Below are positions 33,601 through 44,318 of a stretch of 64,000 nucleotides of DNA, in pieces (the first letter of the stretch is position 1; each line of letters starts with the position of its first letter). Both the position numbers and the translations under genes were made by a program. The stretch lies in NCBI GenBank assembly GCA_015146655.1, contig VKHL01000087.1, positions 57,642-121,641 on the forward strand. Reading direction: 5' to 3'. Below the pieces are notes generated by a model. That model was given only the letters and a program-made list of their open reading frames with translations, searched no databases and was not told the DNA's origin. The DNA is from Ochromonas danica (taxonomy: Eukaryota; Sar; Chrysophyceae; Chromulinales; Chromulinaceae).

Positions 33601-34972
33601 CGAGTGGAAGACAAGGCGCTGGGGACTCACATGTACCGCGGGGTTAGCGAAGGATGCTTGGAAGATGGACCCCAAGGACCCCAGGCGATCGACTATTCGT
33701 ATTCTACCCGCAGCCTCCTCGCTACCCAACAAGTCCACAGAGAGCACAGGCAGAGGCAGAGGTAGTGAGTCCTCTGCGGCGGTGAGGTAGGAGGTGAGGC
33801 GGAAAGAGGTGCTGAAGAGGTGCAGGAAGAGCTTCTCAGGGACGCCTAGCGCGCGCATGCGCTGCACTGCGTAGTGCGGCAAGGAGGTGTAGGGGGTGCT
33901 GTACCCTGCTGGTAGCCAGCGACGCACCGCCAGCTTTTCCTCAGCTACCCAACCCTCCACCTCCTCGCGTGAGAAGGCAGAGCGGCGTTGAGGCGCAGTG
34001 GCGGAGAGGAAGGCGCGCAGGTCGTCATCGTGCACGAGGTGGTCGCGCTGCAAGAGGTCGAGGTAGGCGTCCACGAGGTACTCCTGCTTCACGGAGAATG
34101 GCGGGAAGGAAGTGTTTTCGCGCATGGACACCATCTCCTCCCACCTCTCGGTCAAGAGGGAGTGCTGGAAGAAGGTGAGGCCGATAGCGCCTACCGGGCT
34201 CAGCACCTCCTTGACACCCCGCAGGTAGTGGCGCCGCGCCGTCTCGTTCGTGAGGTGGTGCAGCGCTCCGTTGGACTCTACGTAGTCGAATAGCAGAGAG
34301 TTCGAGGCTGCGTTGGCCAGGAAGGTGACGTGGTCTTGGTGGATGTAGCGTATCTTCGGGTAGTGGTGGAGTTGGAGGAGGTAGTCTTCGGGCAGGCAGC
34401 TGGCGAGAACGTCACGGATGTAGTGCAGCACCTCTTGACGACTGTGCACGATGTGCAGCTCATAATAATCGAATCCAAGGCGATGGAAGCTACCCACGAG
34501 GTTGAAGACCATCTCGACGTGGAAGTGTTCCAGAAATAGCACTCTACCCCAATACAAACATTAACATTAACATAAGCTACATGGTCAGCGAAGAGAGGAG
34601 AAGAGAAGATGTTACTTGCCTGTAAGGTAGCTGAGGGTTATAGCAGAAGAGCGAAGAGGTGGAGGAGGAGGGAGAACAGGAGTTGTTGGTAGTGGCGTGC
34701 GGGCTGCGGCCTAGGATTGGTCTTCTGTCAGAGGCGTAGATGTGCTGGGCGAGGTCTGCTAGCAGCGCGGCGCCGCGGAAACCTCTCGCCCAGGACCGTC
34801 CCTGTAGCTCTTCGCTCGCAGGCGGTAGTGGCAAGAAGAAGGCGCGGCATTGAAGCTCTCGAGCGATTCTCTGTGTTACTGCTGAGCATGGATGTTGCTC
34901 GTAGCGCCGAGTGAGCAGCAGGAGAAAGGTCTTCTCGTGGCTGCACAACGTCTCCAACGACCATGACACTAT

Positions 34973-35016
<44 letters not shown>

Positions 35017-36455
35017 GAGGTCAACGACAATGATAATGACAATGACAATGGGTAGTTGATCAGATGGTGTAGTATGCTATGCTATGGTGTGGTATAGTAT
35101 GCTATGGTGTGGTATCTCATACCCGAGAGAGGGGACTGGGCGGCGCGGAGGCTTCTGTCCACCAACTGCCACACTGCCTCGCTGTTCTCTGCCTCTACCC
35201 CGCAGCGCTCTCTGCCAGCCTCCAAGCGACGGAGCTGGAGGAGGAGGTAGAGAGCGTCGTATTCAGACAGCGTGCCTGTCGTCTGCGTGGTCTTGAGAGG
35301 CCAGACGGTCGCGATGGCTTGAGGAACGGCGCAGTCCTCCACGTTCAGCATGTTCAGCATGAGCTTGGCCTCCATCTTCAGAGTCACGAGATGCTCTAGC
35401 TCTGCGACGGCCTCAGCCTGTAAACCCTGTGAGAGCAGCACGTGAAGGAGGTGCAGGCTGCACTCGAAGTGCTTGGGGTTGTAGTCGCGGCACATCTTGA
35501 GCCAGTGACTGCTGCGCACGAAGTCCTTCTGGTAGGTGTAGTAGATGGTGCCCAGGGTCAGCATGGCGCCCCATCGCTCCTCCACGAAGTCATGCTCGTA
35601 GACACTCTGCGCGCGCAACTCAAGGAAAGCGATGGCGGCCTGCAGATCCGAGGCGATGGCCTCTCCTCCTGCTCCTCCTGCCTTATGCATGGCTTCTAAG
35701 CGGGCATGATGAGTGATTCCGAGGTAGTAATGCAGGTGCGGGTCATGTCCATAGAGCGGCAGGTCGTTATAGAGCATGCGCAGGTCAAACTCGTATCTCG
35801 CCTGACTCATCGAGTGGCCGTGGCCTACCGTGGCATGCCAGCTGCCCGCCTGCTCGATCTCATGGGCCACCCAGGAGATGATCTTCACCTGGTAGTAGCC
35901 GATGTCCAGGACTTCATGCAAGCTGTAGCGCATGGCCAGCCCAGCGCGATGGCGCAGCAACCAGTCCATGCTCCTCTTCGTCATTCCGTTGCGGTCGAAG
36001 ACTGTGAAGCGGAAGGCATCGGCAGACAAGTCCAGCTCCTCTTTGCGGAGGGTCTGGAGGTCTGGGCGCCAATCAGGGTCCGCGATGAGGACGTGAGAGG
36101 CGTTGGCGAAGTTGTCGTAGGCGGTCTGCAGGGAAAGCGTGCGCGCGGCGCCAAACCCCGTGAAGGTGTAGTTCTTGATCACGTGAGGGATGCGTCGCGG
36201 CGTGAGGATCGTGTGGATCGCTGCACGTGACTTGTCAATGGTCCGGTCATCCAGCAGGAAGACGAAATAGTCCACAGCTTCTGTCCAGAGCGGCAGGTTG
36301 GACCTCAGGTTGACCTCTTCGTCTCTGCAGATCATAGTCATCACCAACGAAGAGGGAGAGGGCGAAGAAGAGGCCCCAAAGGGAAGCGAGCACTCAACGT
36401 AGCAACTGCATAAGAGGAGGAGGATGCAGTGCACTGTGGAGAGGGTGGACTTCAT
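30681..36455 (-). CDS. Very large secreted glycosyltransferase-like protein with simple-sequence-rich C-terminal region
   Basis: Four exons, 36455-35123, 34968-34620, 34543-31381 and 31229-30681, join in frame to about 1,797 residues. Exon 1 starts with a signal peptide (Leu/Cys-rich, about residues 1-22), then a GT-A-like fold: VMTMICRDEEVNLRSNLPLW, an AVDYFVFLLDDRT strand and an ADPDWRP motif in the place of a metal-binding DxD. A helical, TPR-like part follows (TIYYTYQKDFVRSSHWLKMC). The remaining about 1,350 residues show no domain I know. They are rich in poly-Ser, poly-Thr, poly-Pro and poly-Glu from GGA/CTC-type repeats, with globular-looking islands (e.g. VLFLEHFHVEMVFNLVGSFH and a UBA-like EEVMRALGFDDALIAQTL). 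Intron 2 has a GC donor (caggcaagt), needed for the frame. I could not exclude that exons 2-4 belong to a separate gene, but they have no own start. Confidence 0.6.
34973..35014. repeat. (CAA)n microsatellite in an intron
   Basis: About 14 CAA units lie next to the 3' splice site of intron 1 of the large glycosyltransferase-like gene. On the coding strand this is a TTG run forming the polypyrimidine-like lead-in to ttatag. Confidence 0.9.
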
Positions 36456-36681
36456 GGTTATCCATCACAAAGCAAATGGAGGGGTAGAGGGAGAGGGTGG
36501 ATTATTATTGCCTTGCGATGGAGTCCAACGGTTTAACAGTTCAACCACACTTCAACTCTCCGTCGACAATTATAATAATAGGCAAGAACAAAATCAATCA
36601 TTTCAATCATTTACAGAATATACCAAAGCAAGATACAAAAAAGAAAGAGAGAACAAATTTTTCTCATAGGTAAAAAGCAAT

Positions 36682-36759
36682 TGACAGAAGTGGGATTCGA
36701 ACCCACGCCCGAAGACCAGTACCTGAAACTGGCGCCTTAGACCACTCGGCCATTCTGCC
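36682..36759 (-). tRNA. tRNA-Leu (anticodon CAG)
   Basis: Read on the minus strand the acceptor stem GGCAGAA pairs with TTCTGTC (one G-U). The D-arm contains GGCCGAGTGGTCTAAGGC. The anticodon stem CCAGT/ACTGG closes the loop TTCAGGT, giving CAG. The variable arm is about 9 nt, short for the class, and the T-arm is GTGGG TTCGAAT CCCAC. The discriminator base is A, as usual for leucine tRNAs. No intron. It lies in the divergent region between the two glycosyltransferase-like genes, 84 nt before the start of the plus-strand one. Confidence 0.92.
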
Positions 36760-36843
36760 GCTCTGAAACGTTTCGCATTGCATTGAATAAAAGTACTGAT
36801 TGCAGTCACTTCCTCTATTCAATCAGAAATCGCTTCCAAGAAC

Positions 36844-37812
36844 ATGTCGATGTTCAATTGGTGGGCGGTTATTTCTCTCCTATTTTATAGTGTTTGTGGT
36901 GTATATGAACCTGCGGAGTGGTGTCGGAGTCAGCCATCTTTTGTAGTTCAAGCAGCAAGAGAGTGTTTCGTGTCGAACTCCTCGTGGGATGCTGACGTGG
37001 AGATGCGCGCTGCGCAGCGGATGGTGCTGAACTACATTGCCAAGAGAGACTTCCGCGTTGCTAACGGAACTGTGGGACCTTTCATTTACATCCACACGGT
37101 GGTGCTCGACTACGAGGTGGGCGGTCTGCTGATTCTGGACAAACTGCTGCAGGCCATACGAGACGCTGGGCTGGACCGCTTCGCTGTCACTCACGTTGTC
37201 GCCTATGGAAACCTCACTCATGTGCCCTATGTCCTCTCTCAGTATCAGTCAGACATACACTTCATTCCTGAGCTCTCATCGCTAATGAAGTTCAACGAGT
37301 TCCCCACTCTCGCTCTCATGCAAGCACACGCCCAGCGCCTGCCCGCCCAGGCCAAACTGCTCTACTTGCACACTAAAGGCGTAACAGCGATCCAAGATCA
37401 GGCAAGAAGCTATGCTCGGGACGTGATGATAAGCTACAACATCCTGCTGTACCCGCAGGCGGTCTTCGTGCTCAACAAAGGCTACGACTGCACGGGAACG
37501 ATGGCGAACTTTGCTGGGCAATACCCTCTGTTTGTTGGGAATTTCTTCTGGATGACAGCAAGGAGGCTTCAAAAGACAGTGAATGTGACGGATCTGGTGT
37601 GGTGGTGGCGCTATGCCGCGGAGAAGTGGCCGCTGTCCAATGGCGAGCAGTGCCGCGTCTTCTCCCCGCCATTCGATTTCAATCAGTACCTCACCAAACT
37701 CAAACAAGGAATACCAATCCGTCGCTTGTCAGGACTGAGAATAAGCTTGGCCAGTGTATCCCCTCCTTCATGTCCTCTTTCTTCTTCTTCTCACCAGTCT
37801 AGTCCAGTCTAG
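36844..37812 (+). CDS. Secreted glycosyltransferase-like protein (LYLHTKG family)
   Basis: One exon encodes 322 residues. The first 20 residues are a signal peptide or anchor (MSMFNWWAVISLLFYSVCG). The core has IYIHTVVLDYE, the characteristic LLYLHTKGV motif, an YDCTG motif, and PLFVGNFFWMTARRL. These belong to a loosely defined glycosyltransferase-like family found in algae, bacteria and large DNA viruses in which the HTKG motif and the GNFFW motif are conserved. Two N-glycosylation sites (NGT, NVT) agree with a luminal location. The last about 40 residues are Ser/Pro-rich and may be an artefact of a missed intron or a real tail. The donor sugar and acceptor are unknown. Confidence 0.7.
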   Translation: MSMFNWWAVISLLFYSVCGVYEPAEWCRSQPSFVVQAARECFVSNSSWDADVEMRAAQRMVLNYIAKRDFRVANGTVGPFIYIHTVVLDYEVGGLLILDKLLQAIRDAGLDRFAVTHVVAYGNLTHVPYVLSQYQSDIHFIPELSSLMKFNEFPTLALMQAHAQRLPAQAKLLYLHTKGVTAIQDQARSYARDVMISYNILLYPQAVFVLNKGYDCTGTMANFAGQYPLFVGNFFWMTARRLQKTVNVTDLVWWWRYAAEKWPLSNGEQCRVFSPPFDFNQYLTKLKQGIPIRRLSGLRISLASVSPPSCPLSSSSHQSSPV

Positions 37813-38096
37813 TGTAGTGTAGTCTAGCACATAGCATAGTCTAGTGTAGTCTAGTCTTGGTCGAGTGAGGTCAGGTCGTCTGGACTATAAACTAGACTAT
37901 GCTGTATATACCGTACATAGGCACTGTGACTTGGGACTGCTAGCTGCTGGCTGGAACTGCTTTAGATCTTCTTCACGAATATACAGAGCAGCAACAAGTA
38001 GTCTAGCATCTTTCGTAACGTGTAGACTATACTAGTCAGTATATCATATCATGAATACACAGACAGGCAGACTAACAGGCTAGACTTGTTTATAAG

Positions 38097-39569
38097 TTAA
38101 TTAACACATTGATTATCCAAATCTCTCACAGTCCAAGACCAATCTGTTCTGTTGACATTGTAAAGACGATCGCGGTAACTGTCTGGAGCACCTACGAATG
38201 GTGGTTTGTGTGCGCTGTTGTCGAAATAGATGGCCTCGACCATTGATAAGTAGGCCTGATGCTCGGTCAGCTCGTGTTGAGGAAGGGCAAGGAGATCGAC
38301 AATGCGGCGGATGTAGTCGAACTGCCACTTTCCTCCAAGGAAATGATAGTGACTAGCGTAGTGGCCCTCTTGCTTCAACACTGTCTCCCAATCATCCAGA
38401 AGACGTTCTCTCTCAATCGCAGGCGGCAGATGAATCTCTCCCTTGAAAACATGAGCGATGTACAGAGCTTGGTAGTAGAATAGAAGGAAGGGGATGATCA
38501 TGAATGGAAGGCCCAGCAAGGCGAGGGATGGCGCATGCAAAGCAAAGAGTTGATCATGCAATGGCCTCACGCGTTTGCCTTCTTCGACAGCGACAAGATC
38601 CTCTGGAAGGAACGGAATATCATATTGGAAGCCAGTGCAGAAGAGTATGCAATCAATAGAGTCGCGAAGGAGGTACTGGTTGGAGAACACCACCCCCTCG
38701 GGAGTGAAGCGGTCGATAGCAGGTAGCAAAGCCAGGCGGCGTGAGGCTGTCGTCACGAAAGCATTCTGCTGGTCAGTGGCGGCGATGGCGAGGTTTCTGT
38801 CGGAGACGAAGACTGTCGCTCCGAGAGCAGCCAGCTCACGCGCTGTGTCGGTGGCGGATGACCTCGCGCCCACCACAAGCACCGTCTGTCCAGGCCGTGC
38901 GAAGGTCTCCTTCACTTCGTTGTACTGCAAGGAGTGAGCGACTCGTCCTTTGAAGTGCTCTCTCATTCCCGGGGGGTCAGGCAGAGAGGGCACAGTGAAG
39001 TGTCCGTTGCAGATGACAATTCCGTCGAAATGGTCTTCTCGGAGGCTGTCAAGCTGTCCATCCCTGCTGCTCACTCTGACTGTGACTGTGACTGTCCCTT
39101 GACAGGCTCCACTGCCACCACTTCCCGGCCAAAGCGAATCAGACGCTGCAGATCATGTTTTGCTGCGAATCTCTCAAGATAGGTCTGGACGTCGCGATGG
39201 CCCAGATAAGAGCGAGGCTGCTGCTGTGGGTCCTCTACCTCTACCTCTACCTCGATGGGCTCGTCCTTGTTGAAGGCCATCACTTCCTTCGGCAAGTTAG
39301 TGCGCAGTGAGTCATAAATGACTCCGTCGTGCTTGAACTTCCACACGCCTCCAATGTGGTCGTTCTTCTCGAAGATCTCCACTTCGAATCCATACGATGT
39401 CAGCACCTGGCCAGTGATCAGTCCCGCAGCGCCTGCGCCAATCACTCCGATGCGACGGAGAGGGGCAGCGGCAAGAGCATTGAGTGCAGCGGTAGCAGCC
39501 TGATTATGCATGGCGAGGGATGTGGTGGCGAGTACTAGCAGGAAGGAGAAGGACAGGACTGAGAGCATA
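38097..39569 (-). CDS. Flavin-containing monooxygenase with apparent frameshift
   Basis: The N-terminal part starts at 39569 with a hydrophobic leader (MLSVLSFSFLLVLATTSLA). The FAD-binding Rossmann motif GVIGAGAAGLI follows. The frame runs to a TGA at about 39071-39073. The rest of the enzyme is in the next frame: FKGRVAHSLQY matches the FMO signature FxGxxxHxxxY/F, the NADPH site is VVGARSSATDTA, and FCTGFQYDIPF and a C-terminal hydrophobic segment follow to 38097. Continuity across the break is good if the frame changes at 39096-39100 (aaggg): the new frame reads GTVTVTVRVSSRDG, a natural beta strand. No splice pair fits. A sequencing error, a strain-specific null allele or a new pseudogene could explain it. 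FMOs oxidise N- or S-containing small molecules at the ER. Confidence 0.8.
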
Positions 39570-39829
39570 ACCCTCCCAGCAGTCAATAGTCAACACCAAG
39601 CAGTCAACAGCCAGCCTTCACCTTTTCTTCACCTTTTCTGGGGGGTAGGATTAACTTAAGAAGATGAAGTGGTAACGACTTGGGGATTGTTTATGGGCTT
39701 TTCAGTTTCTTCCTCTTTTTTTCAGTCCCTTCTCACTGTACCAACTGCTAACAACAGCAGCAGCAGCGGTAGTCCCCCACCACACACACAGACACGCAGA
39801 CAGACACGGACAGGTAGCCCTGGTAGACG

Positions 39830-40294
39830 ATGAAGAAGGGTGGTAAGGCACAGGAAGTCAAAGAGCCTGAGCCAGAGCCTGTACCCGAAGTGGTCAAAGG
39901 CTCAGGACAGTTCCTCCTTCCTGACAACTCAGTTTATGAAGGCGAATATGAAGAATCAAATGGCGTTAAAGTCAGACATGGACATGGGAAAATGACTGTT
40001 GGTCCTGAGAGTTATGACGGGCAGTGGGAAAAGGATTCAATGCACGGCGAAGGCGAGTATGTCTTTGCCTCTGGAGCGCGATATAAGGGACACTTCCATC
40101 AGGGATTCTTCCACAATTACGGAGAGTACACCTTCCCTGATGGAGCGGTCTATCTGGGGCAGTGGAATCAGAACAGGATGCACGGCGAAGGCACCTACGT
40201 CAACAAAGACAAACAAGAGTTCCCCGGGCAGTTTGTCAATGGCTATTACAACACTGGCAAGTCATACATATCTATTCGTAATCACGGCCGCTAG
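39830..40294 (+). CDS. MORN-repeat protein (MORN2-like)
   Basis: One exon encodes 154 residues. After a charged start (KEPEPEPVPE) come about four to five MORN units: NSVYEGEYEE, ESYDGQWEKDSMHGEGEYVF, ARYKGHFHQGFFHNYGEYTF and AVYLGQWNQNRMHGEGTYV, each with the Y-x-G-x-W/F core. MORN sheets bind lipids or act as spacers at membrane-cytoskeleton contacts; the short form resembles MORN2, found in ciliated cells. A ciliary role would agree with the kinesin-9 gene but is only inferred. The upstream gap contains CA/CAG simple repeats at 39755-39810. Confidence 0.88.
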   Translation: MKKGGKAQEVKEPEPEPVPEVVKGSGQFLLPDNSVYEGEYEESNGVKVRHGHGKMTVGPESYDGQWEKDSMHGEGEYVFASGARYKGHFHQGFFHNYGEYTFPDGAVYLGQWNQNRMHGEGTYVNKDKQEFPGQFVNGYYNTGKSYISIRNHGR

Positions 40295-40546
40295 GTGGCC
40301 TCTTAGCGAGTCTCTAGCGATGAATGATGACAAGATGCTTCATCTCTGCTAAATTAGTCTACTGTACGTATAACTTTGTTGTTGGCACTGTAGTTCCAAC
40401 CTCCAACCTTGTAACCTTGTTCACCGAGAGGTGGACCACTTTAACTCCATCATTAAGCCACTGAAGGGAACTGGAAAACTAATTACTGTAGCTAGCCCAC
40501 TATTTACAAACAGTTCGCTTAGACTCCGCGGGTCGCACTAACAAAG

Positions 40547-42475
40547 CTAGTCGCTGTTTGACAGCCCATATTCCTCGTCATCTGCTTCTGGCAGATGGTT
40601 GTACAGGGAAGAGTTCTTCCCATTCTTTCCATTCTGACGATTGCGCATTTGCACCATTTCCAACTCATCTTCATCGTCATCGTGGAGAGAGCTTTTCGCA
40701 AAGTTTAGCCTCTGGATATGCTTTTGCGTTCCGCCATGTTGAGGCTCATCCAGCTCTTCATCTGGATCTTCTGTGGGAAGTTGAGAAGTGTAGGCAAGAA
40801 GGCGACTGCGATCCGTGGGCTTAAAGAGCACACAGAGGGCGGTCACTATCGCAAAGTTCAACAGTTCCTGAATTGCTAACTGCAACCAACGCAGCTGCCA
40901 TGGCCAATCAATGAGATTTTCATCATCTGCCACGAAGATTAGCGTGACAGTCATGAAGAGCAGAATGAAGACGAGCACGATAATCAAGAGAGAACGATAC
41001 ATGCGCAGCTTCTCTCTTTGTTGGAATTCTGAGAGAATTCGAATTGTCGAAGAAGCAGAAAGATAAATCCAGGACAGAAGAATCGCATTAATGACCACTT
41101 CGAATATAATCAAGCCGTTGCTGCGGAAGTATTGCACGCCTTCCGTGAAGTCTCCTTCGCCTCCCTTCACTTGGTTGTAATAGCTGTTGACATGAATGAA
41201 GTAATACAGCTGATTGGCGGTAGCCGCTGTGAAATAGACGACATGCAACACAATGATTGCCACAATCTCCATGAACAGCAAGCGAGGTCTGCCTATGCCA
41301 TATCCCAAGCAGATAATGAGCAAAACCAAGCGGAGCAGCGTCTGATCGAGGATCTGCATGACGTTCAACAGAATGAGATAGATGGGATAGGGACAGCAGG
41401 TGGGGATTCCTGAGAGAAGCGAACAAAAGTCTCATTACTTCGTGTGTTTTTCTAATAACATAACATGAACAAGATGATTCTTGGCAACAGATAGCTCACC
41501 TGTGAAGTTGATGTAGAAGTAATGGGCAGTCCACAGCACTGCCTCGATAGTCACCATTAACGCCAGACCCATGAGCATGGTATGCACAGGCACTACCTCA
41601 TGCTTGTAGACAAAGTAGTGGACAAGGTAGTAGGCAGTGACAAGCAAGTAGGCAATGCCTCTTATCCCCTCAAAGGGTAGCAAGCCATACGCTTCTGCTG
41701 GTAGATAGCCATAAGTGTTCTTGAATGCTATGGAGCCCTTTATATTGATAGCGGGATCAGCACTGCTCTGAGCAACAGTGGCAGGATAGGAGTAGGAGGA
41801 GTAGGAGGAGCCGTAGTGGATGTCCTCGGGGCAGTAAGCCACGATGACATTGTACCAGCCCTCCTTCACCACCTCGTAGCTCTTGTCCACTCTCACTTGG
41901 AACCTGCAGCTCTTGCCAGCCTCATCGCAGTTCTGATAGGCAGTTCTCACTTTTATCAAGTCGATCTGTCAGAAAAGAAAGAAGAAAGACGGAGGAAGGT
42001 TAGGATAGGGTTAGTAGGCAGTGGTGGGTAATGGGGATAGATACGGTAGCTTACATCCTTCACCCAGGTGTTGGTTTTCAATGCCTTCATATCGGAACTG
42101 CAGACACCAAGCACAGGACGTCGTTGATCATCTTCTTCAGCTCCGAAGATGACGACATTCAGTCTCTGTGAAGTGTTCTTCGTCCCTCTGCACACACAGT
42201 GTTCAAGAACAGCGTTAACTTAACTACCACACAGAGAAGAGAGACAGCTGAGGGATCTCTTACATGGATGCGACATCTAGGTGGAGGTCAATGGAAGACG
42301 AGCCCTTAGGCAGCAGGAAGGGCCCATTCCTAGAGGCGTACATGTAGCCGTCGCTCAGCTGGAAGGAGAGATGGCTCCGGGTCAACTTCTCATCAATATG
42401 ACGTATGAAGCCGCGGATGCCTTTAAAGAAAGAGCAAGCCAGAAAAATCCAACAGAGTCTAGCCATCGTCGTCAT
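40547..42475 (-). CDS. Lung-7TM/GPR107-like membrane receptor
   Basis: Four exons, 42475-42264, 42187-42055, 41965-41500 and 41409-40547, give 557 residues. A signal peptide (about 1-20) precedes a luminal GOLD-like beta domain (with CRFQVRVDKSYEVVKEGWYNVIVAYC). Seven membrane spans follow, starting with LLPFEGIRGIAYLLVTAYYLV, where the family motif of GPR107/108 and plant homologues begins, and ending with WLQLAIQELLNFAIVTALCVLF. The tail is cytosolic and acidic. GPR107-type proteins cycle between Golgi and endosomes and are needed for retrograde transport. All junctions keep frame; intron 2 contains a ggttagg-type run on the plus strand. The Met at 42466 is an alternative start. Confidence 0.88.
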
Positions 42476-42644
42476 CTCCTCAACTCTCTCTTCTCATTCC
42501 TTCTTTCTTGCCTTTCCTGCTGCTGCCCTCGCCTGGCTTTTCCTACCCGTTCTTCAATAAACGCGTTGTAGATTAACTTAAGAGGGGTGGACGTGGATCC
42601 ACTGCGCTAGCACTGTCAGTCTAATCTAATCCGAATAGAATACA

Positions 42645-44225
42645 ATGACTCACCCATCAGTCTTGCTCTGTTGTAATACACACCGTGAGGTTGGTGTTGA
42701 TGGCTTGGTGGCAAAGGCAGTCTCTCTTGGCTTTCCAAGAGATCATGTGTTCAATGTGGCGATCTTCTCTGACCTGCTGCGGGTCTTGAGCCAGGAGGAG
42801 ATACATCACGAAGGGCTGCTCTTTGTGACCACCGAGGAGATGCTGGAAGAGTCTGCGGGACTAGCGAAGGCTCTGTCCAAGCAGTCCTTCGCTCTGGTTG
42901 CTCCGCCTCTCCTCCACGCAGTCTATCTTGCCCAGCGGGACGAACACCTTCTCCACGAGGCCTTCTCATCGCTTCTGTCAGATCATACCCTATCAATATA
43001 TGCTGTGAAGCAGGTGGTTGAGAGCCGAGGAGTGGGTCTGGTGGAGATCAGCTGGCCGTCCTCTTCCTCTTCCATCTCTCCCAAGACATCAACAAGCACC
43101 AAGACACCATCATTGACGACTCAAGCATCATCATTGACCAAGATACCATTGACCTTCTCGGGCAGCTGTCATGCTCGAGTAGGATTAATGGGCAACCCAA
43201 CGGATAACTTCGAGGGCAAGACGATCTCCTTTCTGCTGGGCAACTTCCGAGCGGAGGTGCAGATCACAGAGGAGGGAGCAGGAGGAGGAGGAGGAGGGGC
43301 CTCTGCGATCGACCTCTGTGACCCGTGCATCTTCCCAAGCTGGTCACAGCTCAGCTCTCACTCCAACACTGTGGGATACAGCAATGGCTTGTGTCTGCTG
43401 CAGGCCAGCTGCAAGGTGTTCTATGACTTGGTCTGCAGAGCAGGCTTGCAAGAGGCTCTGAAGCATCGCCCTGGCTTCCGCTTGACCTACCAGACGACCA
43501 TTCCTCGTATGGTTGGTCTCTCGGGCTCCTCGGCTATAGTCGTCGCCACCTTCAGAGCCTTGATGGCTTATTATTCTATCCGCCTGGCAGATTTGAACAT
43601 CGAGCTGTATGAACTGCCCGAATACATATTGAAAGTGGAAAGAGACGAGCTCGGCATATCTGCAGGCCTTCAGGACCGAGTCGTGCAGGTTTACGGCGGA
43701 ATGGTGGCGATGAACTTCGACCCTTCTGTCCCTTTAGATCAGCGCTACGAGCGACTGGACCTCTCTCTTCTGCCACCCATGTATCTTCTGTACAATGTGC
43801 ATGCTGGCGGAGAGTCTGGCAAAGTGCACAGCACTGTGAAGCAACGCTGGGCACAGCGAGAGACAGACCTGGTGAAGCAAGTGAGAGAGATGATCGCGAA
43901 CACAGAGGTGGCTCTGCATTCATTGCGAGAGCATGATTATCAACAGCTTTCTAAGTGCATGGAGACGAATTTCTCTTTTCGTCGGGCGATCTATGGCGAT
44001 GCGGTGGTGGGCGAGAGTAACGTGCGCTTGGCTGACCTCGCAGCGCAGCACGGCCTGGCAGCCAAGTTCACTGGAAGTGGAGGAGCTTTCATCTGCGTTA
44101 GGAAGGACGGTATGGGGTGGTTTAGTGAGGCAGAGGAAGAGCGAATGAGGCCAGCCTTCACTGAGAAGGGCTTCGCTCTGCTGCGAGTGACACTACCAGA
44201 AGAAGAAGAGCAGCCAGGCTGGTAG
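42645..44225 (+). CDS. Glucuronokinase (GHMP kinase)
   Basis: A single exon encodes 526 residues. The kinase part begins near residue 177 with HARVGLMGNPTDNFEGKTIS, the start seen in plant glucuronokinases. The GHMP ATP loop follows as PRMVGLSGSSAIVVA, then LQDRVVQVYGGMVAM, and the third motif as KFTGSGGAFICV. The enzyme phosphorylates D-glucuronate to glucuronate-1-phosphate, leading to UDP-glucuronate. The N-terminal 170 residues (start HPSVLLCCNTHREVGVDG) form an extra region with a Rossmann-like look that I cannot assign; a Ser/Thr-rich linker joins it to the kinase. Together with inositol-3-phosphate synthase at 61 kb it would complete two steps of the inositol oxidation route; the oxygenase itself is not here. 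The gene is 169 nt from the divergent GPR107-like start. Confidence 0.88.
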   Translation: MTHPSVLLCCNTHREVGVDGLVAKAVSLGFPRDHVFNVAIFSDLLRVLSQEEIHHEGLLFVTTEEMLEESAGLAKALSKQSFALVAPPLLHAVYLAQRDEHLLHEAFSSLLSDHTLSIYAVKQVVESRGVGLVEISWPSSSSSISPKTSTSTKTPSLTTQASSLTKIPLTFSGSCHARVGLMGNPTDNFEGKTISFLLGNFRAEVQITEEGAGGGGGGASAIDLCDPCIFPSWSQLSSHSNTVGYSNGLCLLQASCKVFYDLVCRAGLQEALKHRPGFRLTYQTTIPRMVGLSGSSAIVVATFRALMAYYSIRLADLNIELYELPEYILKVERDELGISAGLQDRVVQVYGGMVAMNFDPSVPLDQRYERLDLSLLPPMYLLYNVHAGGESGKVHSTVKQRWAQRETDLVKQVREMIANTEVALHSLREHDYQQLSKCMETNFSFRRAIYGDAVVGESNVRLADLAAQHGLAAKFTGSGGAFICVRKDGMGWFSEAEEERMRPAFTEKGFALLRVTLPEEEEQPGW

Positions 44226-44318
44226 AAGGGGAGGAGGAGGAGGAGGAGGAGGGGAGGAATCTGTTAAGTTAATAAACAAATGTACATGAGAAGGACGGAG
44301 AAGTTAGAGAGCAAATGT

